Of a stretch of 9,723 nt of DNA, positions 1-5,693 are shown piece by piece. A program made the position numbers and the translations under genes. Under the pieces are notes generated by a model. That model did no database searches. It saw nothing but the letters and a program-made list of their open reading frames with translations, and was not told the DNA's origin. The first letter of the stretch is position 1. The number at the start of each line of letters is the position of its first letter. The DNA comes from Methanolinea sp. UBA473 (GTDB lineage: Archaea > Halobacteriota > Methanomicrobia > Methanomicrobiales > Methanospirillaceae), in NCBI GenBank assembly GCA_002509495.1, contig DAEV01000019.1, positions 1 to 9,723 on the forward strand. The letters are read 5' to 3'.

Positions 1-35
1 CGCGGGGGCGGCGGGATTTATCGCGTGGGGGGTTT

Positions 36-51
36 GGGGGCGACAGCCCCC
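36..51. repeat. GC hairpin, copy 1 (GGGGGC/GCCCCC)
   Basis: A perfect 6-bp stem (GGGGGC at 36-41, GCCCCC at 46-51) closes a GACA loop. On the plus strand it is followed by an AT-rich run (ATTTAAAGATTTTT, 53-66), so it could end a transcript coming from the left of the window. A near-identical stem lies at 151-167, which suggests a dispersed hairpin element rather than a single terminator. Strand and function are not established. Confidence 0.45.
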
Positions 52-123
52 GCATTTAAAGATTTTTCTGGATTATCCTTTTACACCTATTACACCCTCC
101 CGCAAAATTTTCTGGGCCGGATC

Positions 124-145
124 CTGAGAATCGGGTTTTTCTCGG
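124..145. repeat. Imperfect hairpin CTGAGAA/TTCTCGG
   Basis: An inverted repeat with arms 124-130 and 139-145, including one G-T pair, closes an 8-nt loop. It lies directly beside the stronger GC hairpin at 151-167 in the non-coding region downstream of the permease gene. It may be part of a composite terminator; no function can be assigned from the sequence alone. Confidence 0.3.
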
Positions 146-150
146 ACAGA

Positions 151-167
151 AGGGGGCGAAGCCCCCT
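151..167. repeat. GC hairpin, copy 2 (AGGGGGC/GCCCCCT)
   Basis: A perfect 7-bp stem (151-157 with 161-167) closes a triloop, GAA on the plus strand and TTC on the minus strand. It shares the GGGGGC/GCCCCC core with the hairpin at 36-51. It lies about 110 bp beyond the end of the leftward metal-transport operon, so it could act as a secondary terminator or mRNA-stabilising stem, or be one copy of a dispersed palindromic repeat. The rest of 1-248 shows no convincing gene. Confidence 0.5.
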
Positions 168-248
168 CGTTTGCGATAGAGGGCCGGCCCTGAGGATTTT
201 CCTTAACCGGATCCCACACCGGCCGAGGCCCCGTGGATAGAAAGGACC

Positions 249-269
249 GGGAGAGTGCAAATCTCTCCC
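249..269 (-). terminator. Hairpin just past the permease stop codon
   Basis: A perfect 7-bp stem (GGGAGAG at 249-255, CTCTCCC at 263-269, plus-strand reading) closes a 7-nt loop and begins 5 bp beyond the permease stop codon. On the minus strand it is followed only by a weak pyrimidine tract (CCTTTCT). Its position at the end of a four-gene operon fits a transcription terminator or a 3'-end stabilising stem. The lack of a long T run keeps confidence moderate. Confidence 0.45.
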
Positions 270-274
270 TCATG

Positions 275-1114
275 TTACTCCCGCGCTCCCACAGTCCCCC
301 TCCCTCTCTTTTTCACATGGGCGACGAGCAGCGAGAGGATGTATCCCGCAGCACCGACCAGGATGATGGTCGCCCCGGAGGGAACGTCCAGGAGATAGGA
401 GAGCCAGAGGCCCGCGAATGAGAAGACCATGCCCGCGGCAACCGAGAAGAGAATCAGGGACCGGAGGGAGGAGACATGCTCGCGAACGGATGCGGCAGGC
501 AGGGTTAGGAGGGCAATCACGAGGATGATACCAACGACCCGGATCAGCATCACCACGGTGATGGCGATAAGGATAAGAAAAAGGAGCGAGAGCCACGTGA
601 CGGGGAGGTTCATCACCCTTGCATACTCCTCGTCGAACGTGACGGCCTGCAGCTCCCGGTAGAAGAGGAATACCACGGAAACGATCACCAGGGTCAGGAA
701 GCCCATGAACAACAGGTCCTGCCCCGGGACCAGGAGGATATTGCCGAAGAGGTAACTGAAGAGATCGGGCGCGAACCCCGGAGCCAGGCCGATGCAGATG
801 ATCCCGATGGCCATTCCCGCCGCCCAGACCGCCCCGATGAGGGTGTCCAGGTTCTGGGCGGCCTTCTCTTTCAGGACCCCGATCCCTGCTGCAACGGCAG
901 CGGTGAACGAAAACGCCCCGACAAGGGGGTCCAATCCAAGCAGGTAGCCCAGCCCCACCCCGCCGAACGCTGCATGCGAAATTCCCCCGGCCACCGAGAC
1001 CATCCTCTTGACCACCACGAACGACCCCACGATCCCGCAGGCGATGCTGGAAAAGAACCCGGCCAGGAGTGCATTCCTGAAGAACTCGTACTCCAGGATC
1101 CCTGCCCCGATCAC
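275..1114 (-). CDS. znuB: Zinc/manganese ABC transporter permease (ABC-3/ZnuB family)
   Basis: This 279-residue integral membrane protein is the channel subunit of a divalent-metal importer of the ZnuB/MntB (ABC-3) family. It is almost entirely hydrophobic, with about eight membrane segments. The family-typical stretch GSFVVVKRMVSVAGGISHA (about 30-48) follows the first segment. A polar loop at about 151-170 (FYRELQAVTFDEEYARV) is the likely contact with the ATPase. The tail after about residue 267 is short, basic and cytoplasmic. Translation starts at GTG, its first base overlapping the ATPase stop codon in a GTGA junction, after a strong GGGGGGAG ribosome binding site about 6 nt upstream, so the two genes are translationally coupled. 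Length is normal for the family. A longer reading frame over the same bases in another frame is a GC-rich shadow. The metal (Zn or Mn) cannot be read from the permease; the symbol follows family resemblance. Confidence 0.9.
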   Translation of the reverse strand: MIGAGILEYEFFRNALLAGFFSSIACGIVGSFVVVKRMVSVAGGISHAAFGGVGLGYLLGLDPLVGAFSFTAAVAAGIGVLKEKAAQNLDTLIGAVWAAGMAIGIICIGLAPGFAPDLFSYLFGNILLVPGQDLLFMGFLTLVIVSVVFLFYRELQAVTFDEEYARVMNLPVTWLSLLFLILIAITVVMLIRVVGIILVIALLTLPAASVREHVSSLRSLILFSVAAGMVFSFAGLWLSYLLDVPSGATIILVGAAGYILSLLVAHVKKRGRGTVGARE

Positions 1115-1887
1115 GATTCTCCCCCCTTCCTGTGGTCACCGAGCACCCTGTGCGGGATCCCGTGGGCGACGAGATCGACGGGGCAATGGTAGGTGGCAGC
1201 GATCATGTCCTCGGTGATCTCGGGCGAATCATGGGTGTGAAGAGTCCGGTTGAGGCAGGCGACCCTTGTCACCTGCCGGGAGATCACCCCGATATCGTGG
1301 GTGACGAGGAGGATTGTCATGGACTGCCGCAGTTCCCGCACCACCTGGAAGAACTGCATCTCGGTGGGTGCGTCCACGTACACCGTGGGTTCATCCAGGA
1401 TGAGCAAACGGGGCTTACCCACGAGAGCCCGTGCAAGGATCACCCTCTGCTGCTCTCCTCCTGATAAAGTGGCGATTGCCCTCCCCGAGAGCTCCCGGAG
1501 CCCCAGTTTCTCCATCACTGCCAGGGCGAGATCCCGGTCCGCGGCACCGTAACGCCTCCGGAGTCCGGAGAGATGCGAAAGCCTTCCCGACAGTACCATC
1601 TCTTCGACCGTGATCGGATAGTGGAAGTCGAACGTCCTGAACTGTGGGACGTACCCGACGAGTCTGCGGCCTGATTGGGGATCTCCCCCGAAAAGCCGGA
1701 TCGTTCCGGAAGAGGGAGGCAGGAGCCCGAGGATGATGCGAAGGAGCGTGGTCTTTCCCCCGCCGTTCGGACCGAGAATCGCGTAAAAATCTCCCTTCTG
1801 CACACTGAGGCTTACGTTCTCCAGCACAGGCTGCCCCTGGTGGTAAAACGATACGTCCCTTGCCTCCACTATGTTCGGTTCAGCCAT
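1111..1887 (-). CDS. znuC: Zinc/manganese ABC transporter ATP-binding protein
   Basis: This 258-residue cytoplasmic ATPase powers the metal importer. It has a complete ABC core: Walker A GPNGGGKT (39-46), Q-loop Gln82 in YVPQ, signature LSGGEQQR (141-148), Walker B LLILDEP (161-167) and switch His197 in LLVTHD. The C-terminal stretch around CPVDLVAHGIPHRVL (235-249) is typical of ZnuC-type proteins, especially in methanogens. I chose the ATG at 1887, giving MAEPNIVEARDVSF, because an AGGGGG ribosome binding site lies about 7 nt upstream and ABC ATPase homology begins there. The frame is open up to 1992, but that extra stretch only overlaps the binding-protein gene. The start overlaps the end of the upstream gene by 8 bp and the stop overlaps the permease start, so this is a tight operon. 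Confidence 0.93.
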   Translation of the reverse strand: MAEPNIVEARDVSFYHQGQPVLENVSLSVQKGDFYAILGPNGGGKTTLLRIILGLLPPSSGTIRLFGGDPQSGRRLVGYVPQFRTFDFHYPITVEEMVLSGRLSHLSGLRRRYGAADRDLALAVMEKLGLRELSGRAIATLSGGEQQRVILARALVGKPRLLILDEPTVYVDAPTEMQFFQVVRELRQSMTILLVTHDIGVISRQVTRVACLNRTLHTHDSPEITEDMIAATYHCPVDLVAHGIPHRVLGDHRKGGES

Positions 1888-2758
1888 TGGAAGCCCCCTC
1901 TGCCAGAGCGGAAGCCACTCTCTGAAGACCGGAGAGGTAGTCAGGTGCAAGGGGATCGATGAATACGACCGATCCGTTGATCTCTCTCGCAATCACCTCG
2001 CTCTCCCTGGAACTGAACTGTGGCTCTACGAAGATCACGTGGATCCCCTCCCTTCTGGCGCGATCGATGAGCGTGGAGATCTCCCGGGCAGAGGGCTCTT
2101 TTCCTTCGGCCTCCACTGCGATCTGGACAAGCCCGTAATCCTTGGCAAAATAGTCCCATGCAGGATGCGTCACGAGGAAGGCTGCACCCTGTTTTCCGGC
2201 CAGGGTGGCACGAATGAACGAATCGGCCTCCCTGATCTTGCTTTGATACTGCCGCTCCCTGCCGGCATAGTATTCCGCAAACGCAGGATCTGTGAGCACG
2301 AATCCATTCCGTATGTTCTCCACCATCTTTCCTGCATTGGAGAGCGAGAGCCAGATATGCGGGTCATATCGTTCCCCTTCCTCGCCCCCCGACAGCAGGG
2401 AGATACCCTCGGACGTATCGACCACGACGATCTCCGGGTTCATCTCCCTGATGCGGTCCACAAGGGTATCCTCGAACGGTAAAAGCCCCGGACCCAGCCT
2501 GAAATAGATCCCTGCCTGGCTGAGCTTCACCATCTGGCCGGCCGCCGGTTCGTACGTATGCGGGTCTCCGCCGGGGGGGACCACCACGGTTACGCAAACC
2601 CGCTCCCCCCCCACCGCTTTCACCATCTCTGCCTGCGGGAGGAGGGTGACCGCAACCTCCAGGGGGGCCGCCCGACCGGACACGGGCTGGCGATCCGTGC
2701 ATCCTCCGATCCCCATTGCTATCAGGAGAAGCCCTATCGTCGCTCCAGCCAGGAGCAC
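1880..2758 (-). CDS. znuA: Metal-binding lipoprotein of the Zn/Mn ABC transporter (TroA/ZnuA family)
   Basis: This is the extracytoplasmic binding protein that delivers metal to the permease. Numbered from the GTG at 2758 (292 residues), it shows a hydrophobic signal ending in GIGGC, so Cys20 is a probable lipid-modified anchor. The metal-ligand pattern is His67 (GDPHTYEP), His134 (DPHIWLS), His198 (VTHPAWDYFA) and Asp268 (FIDPLAPDY). Three His plus Asp is the TroA/ZnuA set, whereas Mn-specific PsaA-like proteins usually have Glu at the third place, so zinc is slightly favoured. There is no His-rich loop. The start is uncertain. The GTG lacks a ribosome binding site and cuts off the basic n-region (KRSWPA). 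The frame stays open upstream, and GGAGGG at 2789-2794 lies 6 nt before a CTG at 2782 and 9 nt before a CTG at 2779, so the true start may be one of these. It lies downstream of the DtxR-like regulator and overlaps the ATPase gene by 8 bp. Confidence 0.9.
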   Translation of the reverse strand: MLLAGATIGLLLIAMGIGGCTDRQPVSGRAAPLEVAVTLLPQAEMVKAVGGERVCVTVVVPPGGDPHTYEPAAGQMVKLSQAGIYFRLGPGLLPFEDTLVDRIREMNPEIVVVDTSEGISLLSGGEEGERYDPHIWLSLSNAGKMVENIRNGFVLTDPAFAEYYAGRERQYQSKIREADSFIRATLAGKQGAAFLVTHPAWDYFAKDYGLVQIAVEAEGKEPSAREISTLIDRARREGIHVIFVEPQFSSRESEVIAREINGSVVFIDPLAPDYLSGLQRVASALAEGASNG

Positions 2759-2788
2759 GGCAGGCCACGATCGTTTCAGCAGGATCGA

Positions 2789-2794
2789 CCCTCC
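2789..2794 (-). promoter_or_regulatory. Ribosome binding site GGAGGG suggesting a CTG start
   Basis: GGAGGG on the minus strand is a strong Shine-Dalgarno match. No ATG, GTG or TTG in the binding-protein frame lies at a usable distance; the nearest, GTG at 2758, is 30 nt away. The in-frame codons at proper spacing are CTG at 2782 and CTG at 2779. Starting there restores a lysine-arginine n-region to the signal peptide. This is an inference about the start, not a demonstration. Confidence 0.45.
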
Positions 2795-2796
2795 GG

Positions 2797-2816
2797 AAGT
2801 TGGTACATGACCAAAA
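2797..2816 (-). promoter_or_regulatory. Putative operator for the DtxR-like regulator (site 1)
   Basis: A perfect inverted repeat, TTGGT-5 nt-ACCAA (2800-2814), lies between the TATA-like box and the start of the binding-protein gene. A repressor there would block transcription initiation. With its flanks, the minus-strand sequence here matches the plus-strand sequence at 3283-3302 at 15 of 20 positions. The pattern TTTTGG, then a variable centre, then TACCAACT is shared. Assigning it to the neighbouring DtxR-family protein is inference from proximity and palindromic form. Confidence 0.5.
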
Positions 2817-2824
2817 TATATCTC
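2815..2824 (-). promoter_or_regulatory. TATA-like box upstream of the metal-binding protein gene
   Basis: The minus strand reads GATATATTTT, in a setting that is otherwise GC-rich, at the very end of the regulator gene. About 27 nt downstream puts the expected transcription start near 2793, just before the GGAGGG site. This would give the transporter genes their own promoter in addition to any read-through from the regulator. The call rests on A/T composition and position only. Confidence 0.45.
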
Positions 2825-3248
2825 ATAGCTCGCAACCCGGCTCGTGGCTGATCGACCCGCATATCCCCTTTGTGGGATGCCCGAGGGATCGGCATATCTT
2901 GTTCACCGCCCCGCGGGAAACGTAGGACTCGAACCGCGAGGCCTCCTGGCAGGCTTCTTCTCCTTTAAGACCATAATGCGTGAGGATAAGTGCGAGAATG
3001 CGGTGCCTGCGCAGAAGGAACTCCGCGTGAAGCGTCCCTTCCCTGGTCAGCATTACTCTCCCGTACGGCCTGTGGGTGATCAGCCCTGCCGAGGCCAGTT
3101 CCTGCACCACCTTGGATACGGTAGAGGGATCCACGGAAAAATGGACGGCCAACTCTCCAATTTTTCGGCAATCTCCAGTTTCTCTTAAATATTTCAGGTA
3201 TTCCACTTTCCTTGGGGAAAGATCGAGACCGTCGGACTGCATCATCAT
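2823..3248 (-). CDS. DtxR-family metal-dependent transcriptional regulator
   Basis: This likely cytoplasmic DNA-binding repressor is probably the metal sensor controlling the adjacent uptake genes. With the start used here (141 residues) a winged helix-turn-helix spans about 11-75 (SPRKVEYLKYL, then VDPSTVSKVVQELASAGLI). A DtxR-type dimerisation and metal-binding helix region follows (about 76-125). The C-terminus is Cys/His-bearing (Cys130, His135, Cys139). Around RFESYVS the usual Glu-His ligand pair of DtxR/MntR reads Glu-Ser, so the metal site is atypical. Start choice: the frame is open to an ATG at 3320, which has a weak AGGA site and would overlap the surface-protein gene by 20 bp. The extra codons are AT-rich and unlike the rest, and homology should begin near MMMQSDGLDLSPRK, so I favour 3248. 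The extension, if translated, carries a CAHC motif. Zinc, manganese or iron are all possible effectors. Confidence 0.85.
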   Translation of the reverse strand: MMMQSDGLDLSPRKVEYLKYLRETGDCRKIGELAVHFSVDPSTVSKVVQELASAGLITHRPYGRVMLTREGTLHAEFLLRRHRILALILTHYGLKGEEACQEASRFESYVSRGAVNKICRSLGHPTKGICGSISHEPGCEL

Positions 3249-3282
3249 CTGCAGTATGCAATGAGCACAGAAAGAGAAAAAA

Positions 3283-3302
3283 TTTTGGGGTTCTACCAAC
3301 TC
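3283..3302 (+). promoter_or_regulatory. Putative operator for the DtxR-like regulator (site 2)
   Basis: The plus strand reads TTTTGG, a 5-nt variable centre, T, then ACCAACT, matching the minus-strand sequence at 2797-2816 at 15 of 20 positions. The inner arms are TTGGG-5 nt-ACCAA, one mismatch from a palindrome. The site lies about 35-55 bp upstream of the favoured regulator start at 3248 and next to an A/T tract that could serve as its TATA element. This would fit autoregulation. It overlaps the stop codon of the surface-protein gene. Confidence 0.4.
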
Positions 3303-5448
3303 ATACGGAAGATCCGCCATCCGGATCCTGGAGGGGACGGCCTGTTGTGAGATTCAGGACCGAGCTGTTCCCCACGGACCGGTTGAAACTTGTCCCTCCG
3401 CGGAAATAAGGTTCCAGTGTCACCGTATAGTCGATCGTCTCGCCCTCCCCGGGGTACCGGGTCAGCGGGGTGCTGTAGGGGATGAACCCTTCGGCCCGGA
3501 CATTGACCATGCGATACGGGGTAGCGGTAATGTAGACCGGCACTACGAGTACCCCCTTGTAGACGGATCCTTTGAAATCTGCGTCAAAGTAGACCTTTGC
3601 CCCCTCGACATTGCCGATGATCCGGATATATCCCACGGATCCTCCGATTACCGGGGGGGCTACATCGATGAATCCCGGTTTTTCCACTTTGTCGGAACGG
3701 TCCCCCGTCCGGATCGTCAGGCTGACATTATAGACACCGGGGCTTGAATAGATATGGAGCGGATCCGCAGAAGTCGCATTGGTCCCGTCCCCGAACTCCC
3801 AGACACGGGAATCAACGTTGCCCGCGGAATTATCGTGGAAGAGGACATGGAGCGGGGCCCGGCCGCACGTCATGTTGGCAGTGAAACCCGCTTCGAGCGG
3901 TTCCTCCGGCAGCACCTGGAGGAGGTGATCGCGCATCATTTCGTCGCATCCCCCGCCTCCGCATACCTCAAGAGATACGGAATAATTACCCGCCTCGGAA
4001 TAGATATGGACGGGCTCGTTCCTGCCGGACCTGTTGCCGTCGCCAAAATTCCAGTCCCAGCGGGTGATCGGGCCTGAAGACAGGTCAACGAACTGCACCG
4101 CCAGGGGGACCCTCCCCGCGGTTAAATTGAAAGAAAAATTGGCAACGGGTGGGGGTATTTTTGTAAAAATCGCTTCTACAGTATGATCCGAAGAGATGGA
4201 CGAAAGAACGAGTTCGTCCTTTGGACCGATCCAGACTCCATCGAGCGAGACATTCTGGAGGGTATACCCGGCTTCGGGCAGGAAGGTGACCGTCACCGAT
4301 TCCCCTTCCATCACCCTTGTCTCCCCTGCAGGGTAAACCGATCCGTTCGGACCGGAACTGGTGGCGATGGTGAAGTATCTCGGAGTTTCCAGGACCAGAG
4401 GCGGGAGGGCGAGGGTTCTCCCCGCGGACACGGTGATCTCCTCCTTCCACCGGCGGCCGTCATCGGCTTCGATCAGGAGGGTATAGGTTCCCGGGGCAAG
4501 GCTGATCACGAGGGGGGTCGTTCCTCTCAGTTCCCCGTCCACGAAGACCCCCGCCCCGGTGGGAATGGAATCCAGCGAGAGTGCCCCCGTAAGGGTCCCT
4601 TCCCCTTCTTCTCCCTTTTCTACTTGGGAGATGGTCTGCTGGGGGGATTGGGTCTGGACAGGCGTTGCCTCGCTCCGGGGGTGCGTGGGAACCTCGGGAG
4701 GTGCGGGGATCGTTGTGGGGGAAATCACCACGATGATGGTATCAACCGGAGCCGATTGTCCGCCCGAACCTGTTCCTTCCCCTCCCTCCTCCTGTGGAGG
4801 GGTTACCCCCGGTTCGTCTGTAACGGTAGGCCATGGGGTAACAAGGGGCAATTCGTACCCGGAATTCTCCGCAGGTGTTGCGACGGGGGAGAAAACGGGT
4901 GTGGAAGTAATCGTTGGACTCATGGCGGAGTCCGTTGTTCCCCCCGTTTCCGCCGGCCTTTTCACCGTCACCTTTCCCTGCTTTCCCTCGTACGATACGG
5001 GCGCTCCCGACTCATCCTCCACACGGGTCACATTGACCGAAAGGCCGCTTTCGCCCTCGGCATCCCCCCGGATCGTGAGGGTGGCCAGCAGGATATTCCG
5101 GTCCCCGTCCTTGATCTTATTGACCCCGTCGGCGCCCTTCAGCATCAGGGAATCGGACGGCACCTTCCCGCGGCTGTTCAAGCCTGCCCAGGACGGGAAT
5201 TTCACGGCTGTAATCTCCGCGATCCCGGGATCCGTAAGGCCGACGGTGATCTCGTACCCCGAAAAACCCCCTGGCGCCACCTGGTCCAGGATGATTGAGC
5301 ATTCCGCAGACCCTCCGGGGCCGGAGATGGTGCAGTCGCCTGCCTGGATGGTGCTCCCCGTCGTATGACTGCAAAAAAGAACCGCACAGAGAACCACTGC
5401 AGAAATGAGAACTTTTTCCCACACTCCCCTTTTGAACATTCTTTTCAT
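3301..5448 (-). CDS. Secreted multi-domain surface protein (cohesin-like, PEGA, PKD)
   Basis: This 715-residue protein is probably exported and extracellular or envelope-associated. An N-terminal signal (about 1-36) has basic residues, then a hydrophobic stretch VLISAVVLCAVLF. A cohesin-like beta domain follows (about 38-163). Next come a long Thr/Pro/Ser/Glu-rich linker (about 165-285), a PEGA domain (about 288-353), a divergent InlB-B-repeat-like segment (about 358-429), and two PKD domains (about 434-513, WDWNFGDG; about 519-596, VWEFGDGT). A PEGA-like domain (about 605-680) and a short tail complete it. About a dozen Asn-X-Ser/Thr sequons are present, consistent with archaeal N-glycosylation. 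I see no C-terminal membrane segment, PGF-CTERM-like signal or dockerin, so the mode of attachment is unknown. Start ATG at 5448 follows a G-rich site; an ATG three codons later is also possible. The partner or substrate is unknown; cohesin and PKD folds suggest protein or glycan contact at the surface. Confidence 0.85.
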   Translation of the reverse strand: MKRMFKRGVWEKVLISAVVLCAVLFCSHTTGSTIQAGDCTISGPGGSAECSIILDQVAPGGFSGYEITVGLTDPGIAEITAVKFPSWAGLNSRGKVPSDSLMLKGADGVNKIKDGDRNILLATLTIRGDAEGESGLSVNVTRVEDESGAPVSYEGKQGKVTVKRPAETGGTTDSAMSPTITSTPVFSPVATPAENSGYELPLVTPWPTVTDEPGVTPPQEEGGEGTGSGGQSAPVDTIIVVISPTTIPAPPEVPTHPRSEATPVQTQSPQQTISQVEKGEEGEGTLTGALSLDSIPTGAGVFVDGELRGTTPLVISLAPGTYTLLIEADDGRRWKEEITVSAGRTLALPPLVLETPRYFTIATSSGPNGSVYPAGETRVMEGESVTVTFLPEAGYTLQNVSLDGVWIGPKDELVLSSISSDHTVEAIFTKIPPPVANFSFNLTAGRVPLAVQFVDLSSGPITRWDWNFGDGNRSGRNEPVHIYSEAGNYSVSLEVCGGGGCDEMMRDHLLQVLPEEPLEAGFTANMTCGRAPLHVLFHDNSAGNVDSRVWEFGDGTNATSADPLHIYSSPGVYNVSLTIRTGDRSDKVEKPGFIDVAPPVIGGSVGYIRIIGNVEGAKVYFDADFKGSVYKGVLVVPVYITATPYRMVNVRAEGFIPYSTPLTRYPGEGETIDYTVTLEPYFRGGTSFNRSVGNSSVLNLTTGRPLQDPDGGSSV

Positions 5449-5522
5449 GACTACCCCCCATATCCTCCCCCGATCCGCCTCATAGGCCCTGCAGTGGCCG
5501 CGTTAGAAATCAGGGAGATACT

Positions 5523-5564
5523 GGTATATTTTTGGATAATCTCTCCGTGTATTTATAATATACC
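5523..5564. repeat. Inverted TATA-like repeat upstream of the surface-protein gene
   Basis: GGTATATT at 5523-5530 and AATATACC at 5557-5564 form a perfect 8-bp inverted repeat with 26 nt between. Both arms resemble archaeal TATA elements, so the pair may be two opposed core promoters or a binding site for a dimeric regulator. It lies within the 245-bp gap between the surface-protein gene and ruvB. Confidence 0.4.
5551..5560 (-). promoter_or_regulatory. TATA-like box for the surface-protein gene
   Basis: The minus strand reads TATTATAAAT, the best A/T-rich TATA-like match in this gap. It would place a transcription start near 5528 and leave a leader of roughly 80 nt before the ATG at 5448. 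A second candidate (AAAAATATACC on the minus strand, 5523-5533) would give a leader of about 54 nt. The gene therefore likely has its own promoter, separate from ruvCAB. Confidence 0.45.
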
Positions 5565-5595
5565 TAAGAATGGAGTGAGAATCGGGGAGAAATTT

Positions 5596-5661
5596 TTAGG
5601 AGCAATATCCCGGGCTGCACAAAGGGCCCCGGATGGACTACCGCGCCCTGTGCTCTCCTAA
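5596..5661 (-). other. Strong stem-loop downstream of ruvB (terminator or small structured RNA)
   Basis: Nested inverted repeats can form one long imperfect hairpin. The outer arms are TTAGGAG (5596-5602) and CTCCTAA (5655-5661). The inner arms are GCACA (5617-5621) with TGTGC (5649-5653), extended by GGGC (5624-5627) with GCCC (5645-5648) across a two-base bulge. An asymmetric internal loop contains CCCGGG. It begins 33 bp past the ruvB stop codon and, on the minus strand, is followed by AAAAATTT. It could end the ruvCAB transcript, shield its 3' end, or be an independent RNA. I match it to no known RNA family, and strand is inferred from context. Confidence 0.45.
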
Positions 5662-5693
5662 GGGGACGCCCGTAAATGCGATCGGGAGCGGAT

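Noticed and set aside
181..190. Perfect palindrome GGGCCGGCCC
   Set aside because: Ten bases of pure G/C self-complement are common in such composition, and there is no loop or repeat copy to give it meaning.
25..273. Short open frames on both strands (about 60-70 codons) in the left non-coding region
   Set aside because: They run through GC hairpins, have no ribosome binding sites or recognisable protein features, and overlap each other on opposite strands.
270..1139. A long minus-strand frame (289 codons) covering the permease gene
   Set aside because: It is Arg/Gly/Pro-rich and in a different frame from the clearly membrane-spanning, family-matching permease, so it is a GC-rich shadow.
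3237..3254. Inverted repeat CTGCA-8 nt-TGCAG at the regulator's favoured start codon
   Set aside because: Largely produced by three consecutive ATG codons and a CAG; no related copy near the binding-protein promoter, unlike the TTGG...CCAA sites.
4183..5298. A 371-codon plus-strand frame opposite the surface-protein gene
   Set aside because: It is low-complexity Gly/Arg-rich sequence antisense to a gene with clear PKD and PEGA domains; length comes from high GC content.
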